Translations under genes and position numbers: made by a program
Origin: Chrysomallon squamiferum
Lineage: Eukaryota > Mollusca > Gastropoda > Neomphalida > Peltospiridae
Assembly: GCA_012295275.1 (NCBI GenBank)
Contig: CM022666.1
Span: 4,746,887 to 4,810,886, forward strand
Direction: 5' to 3'
DNA length: 64,000 nucleotides
Shown: positions 22,998 through 35,149 of the stretch, one piece after another
How the letters are laid out: each line of letters begins with the position of its first letter
Position numbering within the stretch: position 1 is the stretch's first letter
Notes under the pieces: model-generated
What the model was told of the DNA's origin: nothing
Database searches by the model: none
What the model saw: only the letters and a program-made list of their open reading frames with translations

Positions 22998-23274
22998 TTA
23001 CAATAGGAAGCTCTTAGTTTAAATCTATTCTAATCAGTAAGCTGGACCCAAGCATCAACCCTGCACAATATGAAGACTCTTTCTTTAATCCTGCCTAATT
23101 AATAAGTGTAACAAGTCATCACCCCTGCACAGTATGAAACCTCTTTCTTTAATCTAACCTAATTGACCTAACCAGTGAGCTTAACAATTACCCCATGTAG
23201 ACTATGATGCCACATTCAATAAATTATATAAATCCATATATTTTGTTATATAAAAATTGTAACTTCTTTTCCAG

Positions 23275-23635
23275 CCACTGAATCAACATTTACAAGTAAC
23301 GTTTACAAGTGGAAGATTCTTCTGTCACGGACAGATATTTCTGAAACATTTTATATTCCTGGCCCTGTAATAATAAATGGATAACTACACCTATTTATTT
23401 CGATTACGTGTAAGATGACAAATCCGGGCTGGAACTTTCCACTGTGTGATACACAGACTACATGTTTTCCTTTTGTTGTTTATGGTTTAGTTGACACAGG
23501 ACTAGAAATTACGCTGTACTCTTTATTTAACAATAACGACAAAAGCAGCCGCAACAACAACAACAACTACTACTACTACCAGAACTACAACAACAACTGC
23601 TACTATTATAGCAATAACAACTATAATATGTAGCT
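23275..23635 (+). pseudogene. Conserved segment with CDTQT motif, copy iii
   Basis: After acceptor ttttccag the frame reads TESTFTSNVYKWKILLSR, DISETFYIPGPVIING, TAA, then in the same frame LHLFISITCKMTNPGWNF, PLCDTQTTCFPFVVYG, LVDTGLEITLYSLF and an Asn/Tyr microsatellite. It is the most open of the three copies in this frame, with only one stop. A possible ML/GM2A-like fold is a weak guess. A short fourth piece (tttccttttgttgtttatgg..) is at 39735-39870. Confidence 0.35.
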
Positions 23636-23860
23636 TTTTTATGAACAGTACAACATACAAAAGAATACATATAATAACTTTGCTCATGCTATTCATAGTA
23701 TATTAAATGACTATACGAAATCTTTAGCTAACAATTAAATACGACAGAAGAAAAAACATCAAGCAATAAATTTAAATAAAGCAGACGACATTTCCTCTTA
23801 GCCAATCAAAAATAATCGAGTGAGCTGGTAGAGAATATGATACGATCTTTTCAAAGTTGC

Positions 23861-23940
23861 TGGTGTAAAAATCAACGAAGCCTGTCAAAGAGCGTAGATG
23901 TGTTTCACTCTATTGTGAACACAGAGGCAGCCTAATTTAG
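23861..23940 (+). promoter_or_regulatory. Exon 0 region of TNF locus C, altered TATA
   Basis: Aligned with the TATA box of B and D, but the box reads tggtGTAAAAA (one A-to-G change). The leader ends gaggcagcctaatttag at 23940 with donor |gtatgt. The upstream kB-like and CRE-like boxes present in B and D have been deleted here, so this promoter may be weakened. Confidence 0.55.
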
Positions 23941-24360
23941 GTATGTAAATGTTTTACTTGTTTCATAGGTTTTATATATTTATAAAAAAGTATAATTTCA
24001 CTTATTTCATAGGTTATATATGTTTATATAAAATTATAACATTAGCTATTTTAAAAAACATTTCTTTGAAAGAATTTTATATAAAATTGTGCGTCGATGT
24101 GTATATTGTGTGTAAATTAATCTTGGTAGTATTTATTATTTTATTTATTTATTCAACCATTCTTTAAAAGTTTTATATCTGTGTGTATGCACATGTGCAT
24201 ATTACGTTATTGCTGAAATAATGTTATATAGAAGTGTATGTATATTGTGTACGTGTGCGTATGTGTGTATTTTATTGTTATTATTTATTACTGATTTTTT
24301 CTTTTCTTTTGCTCATGTTTTACAGACTACTTCTAAAGGAAATAAAAGTTGTTACATAAA

Positions 24361-24606
24361 ATGGTACCAATTCGTCCAGTCGTTGCCATTTCTCTTATGG
24401 TACTAAACTTGATACTCATCAGTGTCATTGTATCACTAACATTAAAAGAATTTCTGAACAGAGAAACCAACTATTTGTTTGAGCAGGAACTGTGTGTGAA
24501 AATCTCGTGTAAACCAGGAGAAAACTGTTTCAACTGCCCAGTCAAACAAGACAGAGCAAACCAGAGAAATTTTATCAGAGGCTTTGTTTGGCGATTCTGT
24601 AGATAA
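24361..24606 (+). pseudogene. Extra, chimeric TNF exon 1 in locus C
   Basis: A first exon with its own acceptor (tttacag, 24325) starts MVPIRPVVAISLMVLN and follows the paralogues to CKPGENC. It then departs into unrelated sequence (FNCPVKQDRANQRNF..) and stops at 24604-24606. No donor equivalent to aaaaag|gtaaat follows. The intact exon 1 of the same locus lies 424 bases downstream with its own acceptor, so this one is a truncated duplicate. If transcribed alone it would give an 81-residue membrane-anchored stub. Confidence 0.7.
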
Positions 24607-24784
24607 CGAGAGTAGGGGGAGTAACTCCGAGTGTGGCAGAGTATAGGTGTGTGCATACTGAGACTGTGTACGGGTGCGCGTGTGTGTATTTATCTTGGTA
24701 TTATTTATTACTAATAATATTTTTTTCTTCTTTTCGTCATGTTTTACAGACTACTTCTAAAGGAAATAAAAGTTGTTACACAAA

Positions 24785-26710
24785 ATGGTAACAGTTCGTC
24801 CAGTCATTGCCATTTCTGTTATGATACTAAACTTGATACTCATCAGTGTCATTGTATCTGGAACATTAAACGAATTTCTGAACAGAGAAACCAGCTTGAT
24901 TTTTGACAAGGAACTGTGTGTGAAAATCTCGTGCAAACCAGGAGAAAACTGTTGTGATGACAAATCTACGAACAGAACCAGGAACAGTACCATGTATTGC
25001 TGTTACAGAGATGGAGAAAAAGTGATCAGTGAAATTATGAAAAAGGTAAATTCTAAAAACTTATATTCCATAAATGAACTAACTGAACAAAAAAAAAAAA
25101 AATGTTTTCTGTAGATATGAAATTAAGAAAGAGGTAAATTCTCTATAAAAATAATAAAAAGTTAAATTCAGTATAAATGAAATAATAATATTTGAATTAT
25201 GAAAAGGAGAAATTAATAGTGCTGAAACATATTTATAAATTTAAAACTGATTATTGTGGACTAGTTTCAAATTGGTTATTAACATTCTTTTTAGAAACTG
25301 AGTGAAAGTCATACAAAAGCTGAGAAAAGTGGTAAGTTAATACAGACATATACACACTCAGACATACATAAAAACACAAAGTCGCAGAAACACAGGCCCA
25401 CACACAAGAAAAGTCATAAACACATACATACATAAACAGAGACAGACAAACACCCACAAAAACACCCACATACAAACAGAAACATTCAGGCACACATATT
25501 TAAATATCCACAAAAGTTTTTATAATTATGTATTTGTATGTACGTGCATATTTGTGTACAGTTTACGTATGTGTTTATATACAAGTGTGTATTTATGTGT
25601 GTGTGTATGTGTGTGTTTCAGAACCAAAACTTAAGCACATGAGAGATATCACTGATCTTTTGTGTTTAGATAAATAAATCAATATGTACAAATCTGTGTA
25701 TGTATTGATGAATCTATATATTTATACATGTATCTGTAGTCTACGTGTGTCTGTATATATATATATATTTCAGAACAGAATCTTAAACAGATCAGAGAGG
25801 TCGCTTACAATCTGAATAATAAAAACAATGTGAAGACATCGGCTCATCTACAAATGGAAGTGAATGACAAAAGTAAGAAAACAAATAGTAGTAGCAGTGG
25901 TAGCAGCAGCAGTAGTAATAGTAGTAGTTGTAGTAGAGTAGTAGTAATAGTAGTAGTGGAGTAGTAGTAGTAGTAGTAGAGTAGTAGTAATAGTAGCAGA
26001 GTAATTGTACTCTGTTAAAAGAGGTGATTTGATAATAAATGTGGTAGCAGTAAAATAGAAGTAATAGTAGTAGTTTGTCTGGTAAAAGTAGTTGTAGTAG
26101 TTATCACATAGTTATTAGTAGTGGTTAGGAAATAATAGTAGAAATTGTGATAACATTAGTATTAGCACGATAGTAGTAAAAGTATGAATGATGGTACTGA
26201 AGTAAAAAATAGCAGGAGTTTGTAGTAGTTATAGAAATATATTAGTAATACTAACTACAACTGTTGACAATTTCAAATAAAAATATTATGAAAAAATAAT
26301 TTATTCTTGCAAACTTTTTAGACAGCCCAAAGCCTTTGATCAAGTGGACGTCGTCTGGCAAAAGATCGTTTGTGAAAGGAGGTGTTGCTGTTGTCGCTGA
26401 CGGAATTCAAGTCAAAGAAGTTGCTTACTACTTCATATACAGCAACGTTTTATTCCATGCGAACCAAGTCAGAGAGCTAGAATACGCTAGGCTGTGTCAC
26501 TCAATTGAAAAATATCCAAATTATGAAGTTCTCTACAGAAATCCTCAGACAACATGCAAAGTACGAAGATACCAGGAAGGTTTTGTTCCTTCCTACATTG
26601 GAGCTGTTTACTACCTGAAAGCCAATGACACTGTAGTGGTGAGAACATCAGTTGTGAAGAACATTTTGAGAGATCCTGAGACCACCTACTTTGGCCTGTA
26701 TATGCTGTAA
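24785..26710 (+). CDS. TNF superfamily ligand, locus C (4 coding exons)
   Basis: Predicted 261-residue type II TNF ligand. Exons: 24785-25045, 25295-25331, 25774-25872, 26322-26710. Exon 4 lacks three codons (the A-T-Y before DK seen elsewhere), keeping frame. N-terminus MVTVRPVIAISVMILN, stalk cysteines C-x4-C-x5-CC-x14-CC with sequons NRT and NST. The TNF domain carries VAYYFIYSNVLF, the cysteine of PQTTCKV, FVPSYIGAVYYLKANDT and TTYFGLYML followed by TAA. The last acceptor is tttttag rather than tttcag. The exon 3 remnant of this locus carries a stop (25675-25677), so the protein must skip it. The altered TATA box and the extra exon 1 upstream make expression less sure than the coding sequence. 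Confidence 0.85.
25622..25677 (+). pseudogene. Degenerate exon 3 in locus C, with stop
   Basis: After acceptor tttcag it reads EPKLKHMRDITDLLCLDK then TAA. Inclusion would end the protein before the TNF domain, so it is non-functional as coding exon. Confidence 0.7.
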
Positions 26711-27245
26711 AACTGTTTCGAGAGGCCTCATTTATAACTGTTAATATATAATTTGTTTGAGCTGTGATAGAAAGACACTACTCAGGGACTTGAGTACATT
26801 TTTGATTACCCGTTTATAAATTATTTTACTGACGCTTTTTTTTTAGGGTTGTGAATCAGATTTTAGTAAAGAACTTTTATCACCGAAATAAGATCATTTG
26901 TTATTGAAGCAGATTTAATGATAATCAACATATATGAGTTTATATTTGTATTTGTATTTTTTTAAATAAAGATTTAATTCGATTTAATTCGTTTTTGTTT
27001 GTTTTAGGGTTTTAAATAATGTTGGTATATTTAACATTTTGTAATTATTTTTATAATTCTTTCATTAATAATTAAAAATTGGCTTTAATTTCCTTCAGAT
27101 CCACATCGTGTCTAGGTTCACTCCCACCTAGCCTATAACTTAAAACATCTGTCTCCCACATAGTCAAAATGATGTTGGGATACCTGGGGCAAATGTTTTG
27201 TTAGTAAAGTGATATTAAGGGCTATGGTCCGTTTTCTATATTAAG

Positions 27246-27449
27246 TGAAAATATCCAAATTATGATGTCCTCTACAGAAATCCTCAAACAACATGCAAAG
27301 TACGAGGAAACAAGGAAGGTTTTGTTCCTTCCTACATTGGAGCTGTTTACTACCTGAAAGCCAATGACACTGTAGTGGTGAGAACATCAGTTGTGAACAG
27401 AATTTTGAGAGATCCTGAGACAACCTACTTTGGCTTGTATATGCTTTGA
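27246..27449 (+). pseudogene. Orphan 3' half of a TNF last exon
   Basis: Begins within the exon at EKYPNYDVLYRN and runs in frame through QTTCKVRGNKEGFVPSYIGA, YYLKANDTVVVRTS and TTYFGLYML to TGA (27447-27449). The first half of the domain and all upstream exons are absent. It lies about 540 bases after the stop of locus C, so it is a partial tandem duplicate of a last exon, in good condition and therefore recent. Confidence 0.85.
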
Positions 27450-28380
27450 GAGGCCTGAATTATAGTTGGCAATTTATAATTTTCTGCGCTGTGAAAAAAA
27501 AAAAAAAAATGTATGTGTATTTTAAGTGGGTTTTTTTTGTTGGTTTTTTTTTTGGGGGGGGAGGGGCTGTTTCTTTAGATTAATGTTTCTCAGAAGTAAC
27601 AAATAACATTGCTATAGAACTGAGCTTTTAGCCCAGGCTGTAAATAGTTCATCAAAATCAATAGACTAAGCGGACCGGATGGGAACATTGCACATCTTAA
27701 AAAAAAAGATCATTTTTCATTAATCAACCATTTTTACTACAGAAAAACATACGAGTAAGACCTGCTTTGGAGACAGGGAATTTTTTCTCTCTCTTCGGTA
27801 AAATGACATTTTCTATAAAAAATGTTGGAGTCGTGGTTTATTATTATTACGGATATCAACATGACTGGAATCGCTGCTGGCTTGTACTTTATGAAGAAAT
27901 TAGGACAAAACACCCATAAAAATGAATACTTGAAAAACTTGATGTATTCAGTATGAACATCTATGTATTTTCTTTAAATAGCAGACATTCATGACAAATA
28001 AATAATTTCAAATACTCAAAAATAATAATATCAGTTTCTAATTTATTCATCTGATTTTATGAGATAAATAAATAAATAAGAATGAGCGATCAGTTGACAA
28101 AACCACGCAGTTTGTTCAGGACTGATTTGTATCACTGGAACCCGAGAGTCATGAATAATAACAAGTAATAGATCATTTTGTGTTACTTGCCTCCAATAAC
28201 AAAGTTACAAAGTATTTTTACAACATATACACACAGACACATATACTTACACGTATTTATTATTTAAAACGTCCTTGATACTGTAATAACATTTTTCGGA
28301 TAACTGCCAGTATTTTGAATAATAACATATTAACACTATTTTGTTTGCTTGTTTCTAACTGCTTGAAGATTTCATAGACG
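27450..28380. other. 3' flank of the locus C block, no gene seen
   Basis: Includes a gactgagctttt-type box with ctgtaaatag at about 27620 (degenerate TATA module) and a G/T-rich patch at 27520-27560. The remainder is AT-rich without splice-bounded frames. Confidence 0.4.
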
Positions 28381-28404
28381 TAATGAATATTAATTTAGTT
28401 CGGG

Positions 28405-28495
28405 GACTGGGCTTTCCACCCAAGCTATAAATAGTTGTCAGGTCACTAGGTAAAGTTGTCAACCGAATTACTAATAGACGGATTTAGAAAGTATG
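28405..28495 (+). promoter_or_regulatory. Post-TNF TATA module, copy 3
   Basis: cggggactgggctttccacccaag, CTATAAATAG at 28425-28434, leader with gttgtcaaccgaattactaa and donor ttagaaa|gtatga. Spacing from TATA box to donor is the same as in copies 1 and 2. Confidence 0.5.
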
Positions 28496-28607
28496 AATGC
28501 ACTATTATTGATATACATAAATACATCTGTTGTTGTTGTTGTTATTGTTGTTGAAAATAAATATAAACACCGATACTTTTTAAATTTTTATTATTATTAA
28601 TTTTTAG

Positions 28608-28675
28608 GTCTGTTCATTAACAAAGCAGTAACTAGGTCACGAACGCCGTTTGCAAGACAGTGCACCCATTCATAA
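28608..28675 (+). CDS. Small conserved terminal exon, copy 3
   Basis: Acceptor atttttag, frame LFINKAVTRSRTPFARQ then CTHS and TAA (28673-28675). It differs from copy 4 (44769) by one synonymous base over its length. Coding status unproven for lack of a visible ATG exon. Confidence 0.4.
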
Positions 28676-29696
28676 CACTGCTTTAAAAATGTGTGTGTAT
28701 GAGTGTGCTTCTTAAGATTAAGGTTTCTGAGAAATAATAAATAACATTCTTCTAGAACTGAGCTTTCCATCCAGGCTATAAATTGTACGTCATAATCAGT
28801 AATAAATAAAGATTGTAAAACAACAAGAAAAAAAAAAAAAAAAAAAAAAAGGCAAAAACATAATTAATTAAAACAACGGTTAAAAATAAATAAATAATTA
28901 AACAACAAAATTAAAATTAAAGTAAAACAAAATGTATAAGACTATATGTGTGTGCGTGCGCACAGTATGATAGTAAGCGACATATTTGACAAAAGTGTCG
29001 TTGTTTTGTGTGTGTTGTTGTTGTCTATATTATTCCAGCTGACCTCTGCTCTGAATAAGGTCATACAGTTAACTGCAAAGATCAATTAAACTGACCTAAA
29101 ATGTGTATAAAATGATATTGTAGTTATTCCACAATGCACATTTACCCATCTTAATTGATTTTATCCAATATGTTGAATAACTTTACATATTAACATTTTC
29201 CATCGCGTCACTGACAGTGTCTGTTTTAGGTGACAGCATAAAAACACTACATACTGTTACGCGTCCTAATTCTTGTTAATACGCATGCGCATGTATTGAA
29301 GAAAGCTAAAATTTATATCACGTGATGGCTCCCCTTTCGTCTGTTTGATACAGTGACCTTGACATACTGATTGTTTACTGGAATAACCAGAATGTTATAC
29401 TATTATAAACAAGTTCGTACGGGTTTTGGAAAGTATTGGAAATTCGCCACAGTGTTTTCAAGGGTCTCTAACGTTTTGGAAAATTATGTCCAAGCCGTAA
29501 ATAAAATGTATGAAAAACTGGTTTGTTTCACCAGTATTTAGCCCTGACCCAACGCCCCGTTTTAGCCATTATAATGAGGTGCCGTTATAGGCTGTCTGAG
29601 CAAACCCATAAGGAGTAGTATTTCGGGCATTTTAAAGTTATGGAAACAAGAAGAAAGTAACATGAAAACTTTTTGTGAAGCAATATTTCTGTAGTC
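28676..29696. other. Spacer, no gene seen
   Basis: Poly(A) tract near 28830-28850. acgcatgcgcatg at about 29281 resembles an NRF-1-type palindrome and recurs near 45192 and, degenerate, near 50335. The block 29270-29850 is paralogous to 45175-45640. Confidence 0.4.
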
Positions 29697-29852
29697 ATGT
29701 CCACTCCAAGAACAAAAGCTGTCCCAAAACTAATCCTACATCTGCAAGTATTTGTAAAGAGGCATGCGCGGAAAAGTGACAGGAAGCTATTAATTAACAT
29801 AATTTATATATATAATCATGCATCTCATCAGACGTTGTTCTCTGCTTTTTAA
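29697..29852 (+). CDS. 51-codon frame conserved with 45482-45637
   Basis: Reads MSTPRTKAVPKLILHLQVF, VKRHARKSDRKLL and ends SAF-TAA. The copy at 45482-45637 has the same length, start and stop, with a mix of silent and replacing changes. The opposite strand is also open over the same block. Small, basic, no family recognised. It may be conserved non-coding DNA. Confidence 0.2.
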   Translation: MSTPRTKAVPKLILHLQVFVKRHARKSDRKLLINIIYIYNHASHQTLFSAF

Positions 29853-30569
29853 ATAAGATTTATTTTAATAATTTCACTTTTTATTATCTCTGAAGTCACA
29901 AGAACGTTGTATTTACGTTTATGTAAGAAATTTTTATACTATTCGTAGTTTATTAGTATGATAACTGTCTCTTTTACTTTAACGACGTCAGTAAGTAAAT
30001 TTTTAATCAAAGGTTATATGACCCCATAGTTATTGTTAAAGACCACATAGACATATACCGTAAGGTAAAACTCTACACCGCAAACAATGCAGGCAATTCT
30101 ATTTTTGAATAATACCGAGGACTATTTGATATATATATACATATATAAAACAAATATTCCTGGCTGTTATGCGATAGCAGAGTAGCCTGTACTGTTTTGA
30201 GGTGTAGCGTTTTGTCTTACGATATATATCTAACAGTAAGACTGGAGATATTCAACGGTTGATTAAACAAGTATTTAGTGACGTCATTAAAGTAAAACAC
30301 CACACCTTCCCACATACAGTGTTGAATACATTAGGTTACATAAATATATAACAATATCTGCACCTGTGTGTATGTGTGTGTGTGTACGTGTATCCATGTC
30401 TGTCTGCCTCTCTGTCTGTCTGTCTGTAATTATAATTCCATAGTTTAATCTACTTAATATTGATGTATATAATAAATAAATATACTGTACAACAAAAATA
30501 ACTCTTTAATAACTAAAAGGAAAATAAATTATATTACAGTCATTTATCTGATTATCACACCTCTTTTCT

Positions 30570-30624
30570 TCAAACGCTTGCTTCATAGGAAAAGTTTCGA
30601 AAACTAACAGACGGATAGAGTTCT
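30570..30624 (-). CDS. Last exon (short cytosolic tail) of a putative receptor
   Basis: Minus strand, acceptor ctttttcag, frame ELYPSVSFRNFSYEASV then TGA (30570-30572). Its phase (needs two bases from the previous exon) fits the donor of the membrane exon at 31171-31251, giving V at the junction. It contains a tyrosine in NFSYEAS. The inference of a two-exon C-terminus rests on phase match and splice signals only. Confidence 0.35.
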
Positions 30625-30648
30625 CTGAAAAAGAGAAACAACAACAAC

Positions 30649-30683
<35 letters not shown>

Positions 30684-30854
30684 CAATAATGACAGTGATG
30701 ACGATGATTATACTCAGTACATGTCTTTGGAGCTACTAAGAAAATTCGATTAAATGAAATACAAATATTGGTAATTATTTTTATTTCCCCAGTTCCGTTG
30801 TTTCTCTGTGTAATCTATGTAAATTGTCTCCCTTTGTTGTTTGTGCATAATGTA

Positions 30855-30984
<130 letters not shown>

Positions 30985-31170
30985 CTATTACGTACATTGT
31001 CTGCAGTTTTATACGGAAAGTACAGTTTATTATTAAGAATAACGATATAATTTACACGTCAATCATCAGAGCATTCATCTTGAAGAAAACAGTAGTATAT
31101 GATACCACTGCCCGGTCACAGCTCATTCTCTTTATGTACATATAATAACTTGTGGTTAAACAACACTTAC

Positions 31171-31251
31171 ACATTCCACCAGCAGTAGATACCAGTGTCT
31201 ATAACTAACACAACTGTTCCTGAAACTATTCCAATAGTTACGTAAAAACCT
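31171..31251 (-). CDS. Transmembrane exon of a putative single-pass protein
   Basis: Minus strand exon with acceptor gtttatttcag and strong donor |gtaagtg. It encodes GFYVTIGIVSGTVVLVIDTG then IYCWWN: a membrane helix followed by cysteine and tryptophans at the cytosolic face. Phase 1 at the start is common for ectodomain-to-membrane exons. No ectodomain exon was found to the right on the minus strand before the M2 exon at 31947, so the gene is probably truncated. Could be a receptor of a class I type; family unknown. Confidence 0.4.
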
Positions 31252-31274
31252 CTGAAATAAACAACAACAAATCA

Positions 31275-31328
31275 TATAAATAAATAAATAAATAAATAAA
31301 TAAAAAATAATAATAATAATAATAATAA

Positions 31329-31383
<55 letters not shown>

Positions 31384-31385
31384 GT
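31275..31385. repeat. (AAAT)n and (AAT)n microsatellite
   Basis: Short AAAT run followed by a long AAT run. Confidence 0.95.
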
Positions 31386-31758
31386 AATATTAAGAATAAT
31401 GTTGAATAAAATTTATTAAATAAAAATATGATCTTAAAAACTTTAGATTTGCTCTGTTTGTTTTCCAGACTGAAAACTTTTCGTATCTTTCTCGTACTCT
31501 GACTCTCTGTCTCACTCAAACGCACGTACGCACACACACACACATCGAACAGTGAATACCTTTCTTCGCCTTTTACTTATTTATTTATTTATTTATAGTG
31601 CACTAAATCAGCTGTAGAGTATTTATAATTATAATCAATTCTGTTACAATTAGTAGTATCTCTCTGAAATACTCTTTACGTTATCCTGTTGAAAACTAAT
31701 CTTTGTTTTCTCGTTGTGTTAAATAGTTATCACGTATTCTCGACTTTTGTAAAGAAAC

Positions 31759-31865
<107 letters not shown>

Positions 31866-31946
31866 TGAAATACTGAGAAGATTTATTTGCATACATTATC
31901 ACACACACAGTATTTCTATAATTGAAACTATGAGTCATCTTGACAG

Positions 31947-32046
31947 CTCATGACGAAGGTAACGATGACGTATTTAGAGGGAAAACTGAAAACCTAAAAC
32001 TGTGTTTGAAGATATTCGACTAGGTGTTAAGAAATTCTGTATTCAG
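31947..32046 (+). pseudogene. M family acidic exon, copy M2 (frameshift)
   Basis: Acceptor ttgacag and a good donor (attcag|gtgagc). One base is missing after about codon 15 relative to M1 and M3, so the frame reaches a stop (gactag) before the exon end. Confidence 0.55.
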
Positions 32047-32536
32047 GTGAGCATTAAGTTTACCTGTCTCTGCTCAGGTGTGTGTTGAAATGTAGGGTAC
32101 TGGTTTGGAATGTGTGAATGTATGTTTGTGAGTATGTCTATGCATGTGTGAGTGTACATGCACAGGCACATCGTGTTTGTGTGCATGTTTGTGTGTGTGG
32201 TTTGTGTCTGTGTATGTGTGTTTATTATTATTTATGTATGTATGTATATATATGTGTTTCTGATATGTGTTTATATGTCTGCGTCTATTAATACGTGATT
32301 GTTAGTGTAAGCTTGTTGTGCATATTTATATATATATTTTTTAAAATAACTCTTTATTACTCAAGGACCTTTATCTAAAAAAATACTTGTTGTTGTTAAT
32401 GTAATATCATTATTAGAATTATTTGTACTATTATTGTTATTGCTGTTGTTATTTATGGTTATTGTTATTGTAATTATTGTTGTTGATGACATTTTTTGGC
32501 AGTTAATATTTTGTTTCAACTTTATTTTTCATCCAG
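32047..32536 (+). other. Intron of M2
   Basis: TG-rich then AT-rich spacer between two M2 exons with proper donor and acceptor. No gene in it. Confidence 0.5.
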
Positions 32537-32670
32537 GTATTCCAAACAATTTTTATCCCAAATGCTGTTGTCACTGTAGTTGTGTGTCTATTTGTTATGG
32601 CGGTGTACACGTGTCAGAGGTTGTGCTGACCAAGCAAAGTTTCAACAGACTGGGTCTCCATTATGATATG
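32537..32670 (+). pseudogene. M family hydrophobic exon, copy M2 (1-nt deletion)
   Basis: In phase 0 it starts VFQTIFIPNAVVTVVVCLFV, keeping CAA where M1 and M3 have TAA. It then loses one base at ttgtt-atgg and shifts; the rest (VHVSEVVLTKQSFNRLGLHYDM) is in the next frame. 134 nt against 135 in M1 and M3. Confidence 0.5.
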
Positions 32671-33447
32671 GTAAGTGTTATCTGTGAGTTTATTTATTTA
32701 TTTTTAAATACTTCTTTTTCAGTTGATTTCTTTTTTTAATCCATAAGTAACTGGAAATGAAACAAAATGTACAGAATCACATGATTTGAAGATCCAGGAT
32801 ACAGTTCATACCATGTAATTTATATATCCAGGTAGGAATAGATTATTAAAGATTAATAGAGTACAGTACTTACCGTGTAATTTATATATCCGGGGATAGA
32901 TAGAAAATGAAAGAATTTAACCAGTCACGACAAAGAGTTTTATCAAATATAATTTTAAAACTGTAAGTGCATTTGTCTTAGTTGTGTTTATGTGAGAACA
33001 CAGATTATTCTTGTACATAACTTAAAAACACTAATAGAAGTAATATGTTTTCTTATATTTGTTTAAATTTTAATTATCTGTTTTTATAATTTACTTAATT
33101 TACTGGACCTACATAAGAAGGTAAATTATTTCTGTCTAAAATGGTCTCTTGAATATTAATATTCTTTTAATTTCAGTTGTAAAGAATATTTTATTTGTTT
33201 GTTGTGTTCATTATGGTTAGTTTATTGTTATCATTATTAAACTATTGATTTATTAAATTAATTAATGAATATTTTTGTGTACAGTTTTGATTTAATTTAT
33301 AGTTGTTATTATTTAATTACTTATCCTTATTAATTATTAATGAATTAATTATATATATATATATTATTTCTTTCATATATATATATATAAACTTAATCCA
33401 TGAAATTAATTCTTTAATTTACTTTCTCTCTTTTCATCTTTTAACAG

Positions 33448-33470
33448 ATCTGGTTTTTGTCAGGCTAAGA
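33448..33470 (+). pseudogene. M family terminal mini-exon, copy M2 (1-nt insertion)
   Basis: atctggtttttgtcaggctaa has five T where others have four, giving IWFLSG-stop instead of IWFCQAKNNF. Confidence 0.45.
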
Positions 33471-33589
33471 ATACTTTTTTAAACCAGCGGGGATCAGACA
33501 ATGAAAGATTCATGAAAAGAAAATAATTTAGAACCTAAAAATATTACATTCTCATAAGTAAGAACAACGGTTGTCATGGTCATCATCCT

Positions 33590-34400
33590 ACATCATCATT
33601 CAGAATTTTACTGTCAACATCATTATACAGAATTTTACTGTCTACATCATCATTCAAAAATTCAGTGTCAACTTCATCGTTCATAATTTTATTGTCTACA
33701 TCATCATCCAGAATTTTATTAACAAAATAATCACTGACAGTTCCTCATCATTCACAAAAGATGGACTCTGCTTCTAGTTTTATTTACTATTATTTTAGGT
33801 TTTACTCACATTATACAATGGATGTTCTTGTACAATAGATGTTCTATGTACAATGGATGTTCTTGTATAATGGATGTTCTGTGTACAATGTATGTTCTTG
33901 TACACTGGATATTCTTTGTACAGTGGATGCTCTAGTACAGTTGATATTCTATGTAAAATAGGCATTCTTCTGCAGTGGATGTTCTTTTATACAGTGATTG
34001 TTCTACAGACTATGTCCTGTGTAAAAAGATGATCTTGTACAGATGTTCTGTATACACTACACATTGATGCTCAAGTACAGTAGATGTTCAGTGTACAGTC
34101 AATGTTCTTGTTTGGTAGATGTTCTGTACACAATTGATGTTCTGCTGTAGACGTTTTTGTACAGATGATATGCTAAACATGTACATCTATGGATGTTGTA
34201 AATATAATTAATGTTAAATGATAATGAAAACTCCATGCATAGTGGTTTATCTTTGTACAGTGAATACGTAATGTATGTACTACTGATGGTCTGTGTTCTG
34301 AAAATCTGTACAGTGGATGTTCTACAAACAGTGAATGTGTTCTAGGTATGTTCTATGTAAAATGAGTGTGTACTTTATTCAGTGAATAAATATTTACATA
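33590..34400. repeat. Minisatellites of the M2 unit
   Basis: 33590-33735: 24-bp catcattcagaattttactg tcaa units. 33810-34380: about 20-24-bp units with gatgttct and tacagtg, the longest of the four such arrays and degenerate. Followed by gattggtttataatgaataa, common to all M units. Confidence 0.8.
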
Positions 34401-35149
34401 TTGATTTTCTCTATAAAATGACTGTTAAAAGTTAAATGTTCATTGATTGGTTTATAATGAATAATACAAGTTAAGTGGATGTTCCTTATACAGTATGTAC
34501 TCATGCATTTTGATTTTTCAGAACAAGAAACATTTTTAGAAGCATTTCACAATCATAAATACTATTATTAATAATTTTATTATCATCGTGATCATTAATT
34601 TTATTATCACTATCATCATCATAATTACTACTACTGCTACTACTATTAGTATAACTAAATAATTAATATTATTAGTATTATTCTTACTACTACTACTACT
34701 TATTTATTATTAGTGCTACTATTACTATTGATACTACTACTATTTAATTTATCATCATCATCATTATTATTGTTTGATGTTGACATTGTTGTTAAATAAA
34801 GACTACAGTGATACCTCTGGTCACGTATTCATTATTTTTATTAGTAGGATATTTACTTTAAAAGAAATACAAATGTCTTGTTCTGAAAATGTGATTTTCT
34901 TCCTTTTAATTTCAAGTAAAATTTTTTTTTTTTTTTCAACTTTTTTTCAGTTCTACACCAGTCAGTGACATCATTTAAGTTTTTATTTTGTAACGCAAAA
35001 TGTGTATAGTTTATAGACAGTATGTTAAATATTGCTGTTATATAACAGTGTACATATCACATACTTATATAGATAAACCTACATGCGTGCACACACACAC
35101 ACACACTCACACACACACACACACACAGATATATCATTATCCGAGCAAT

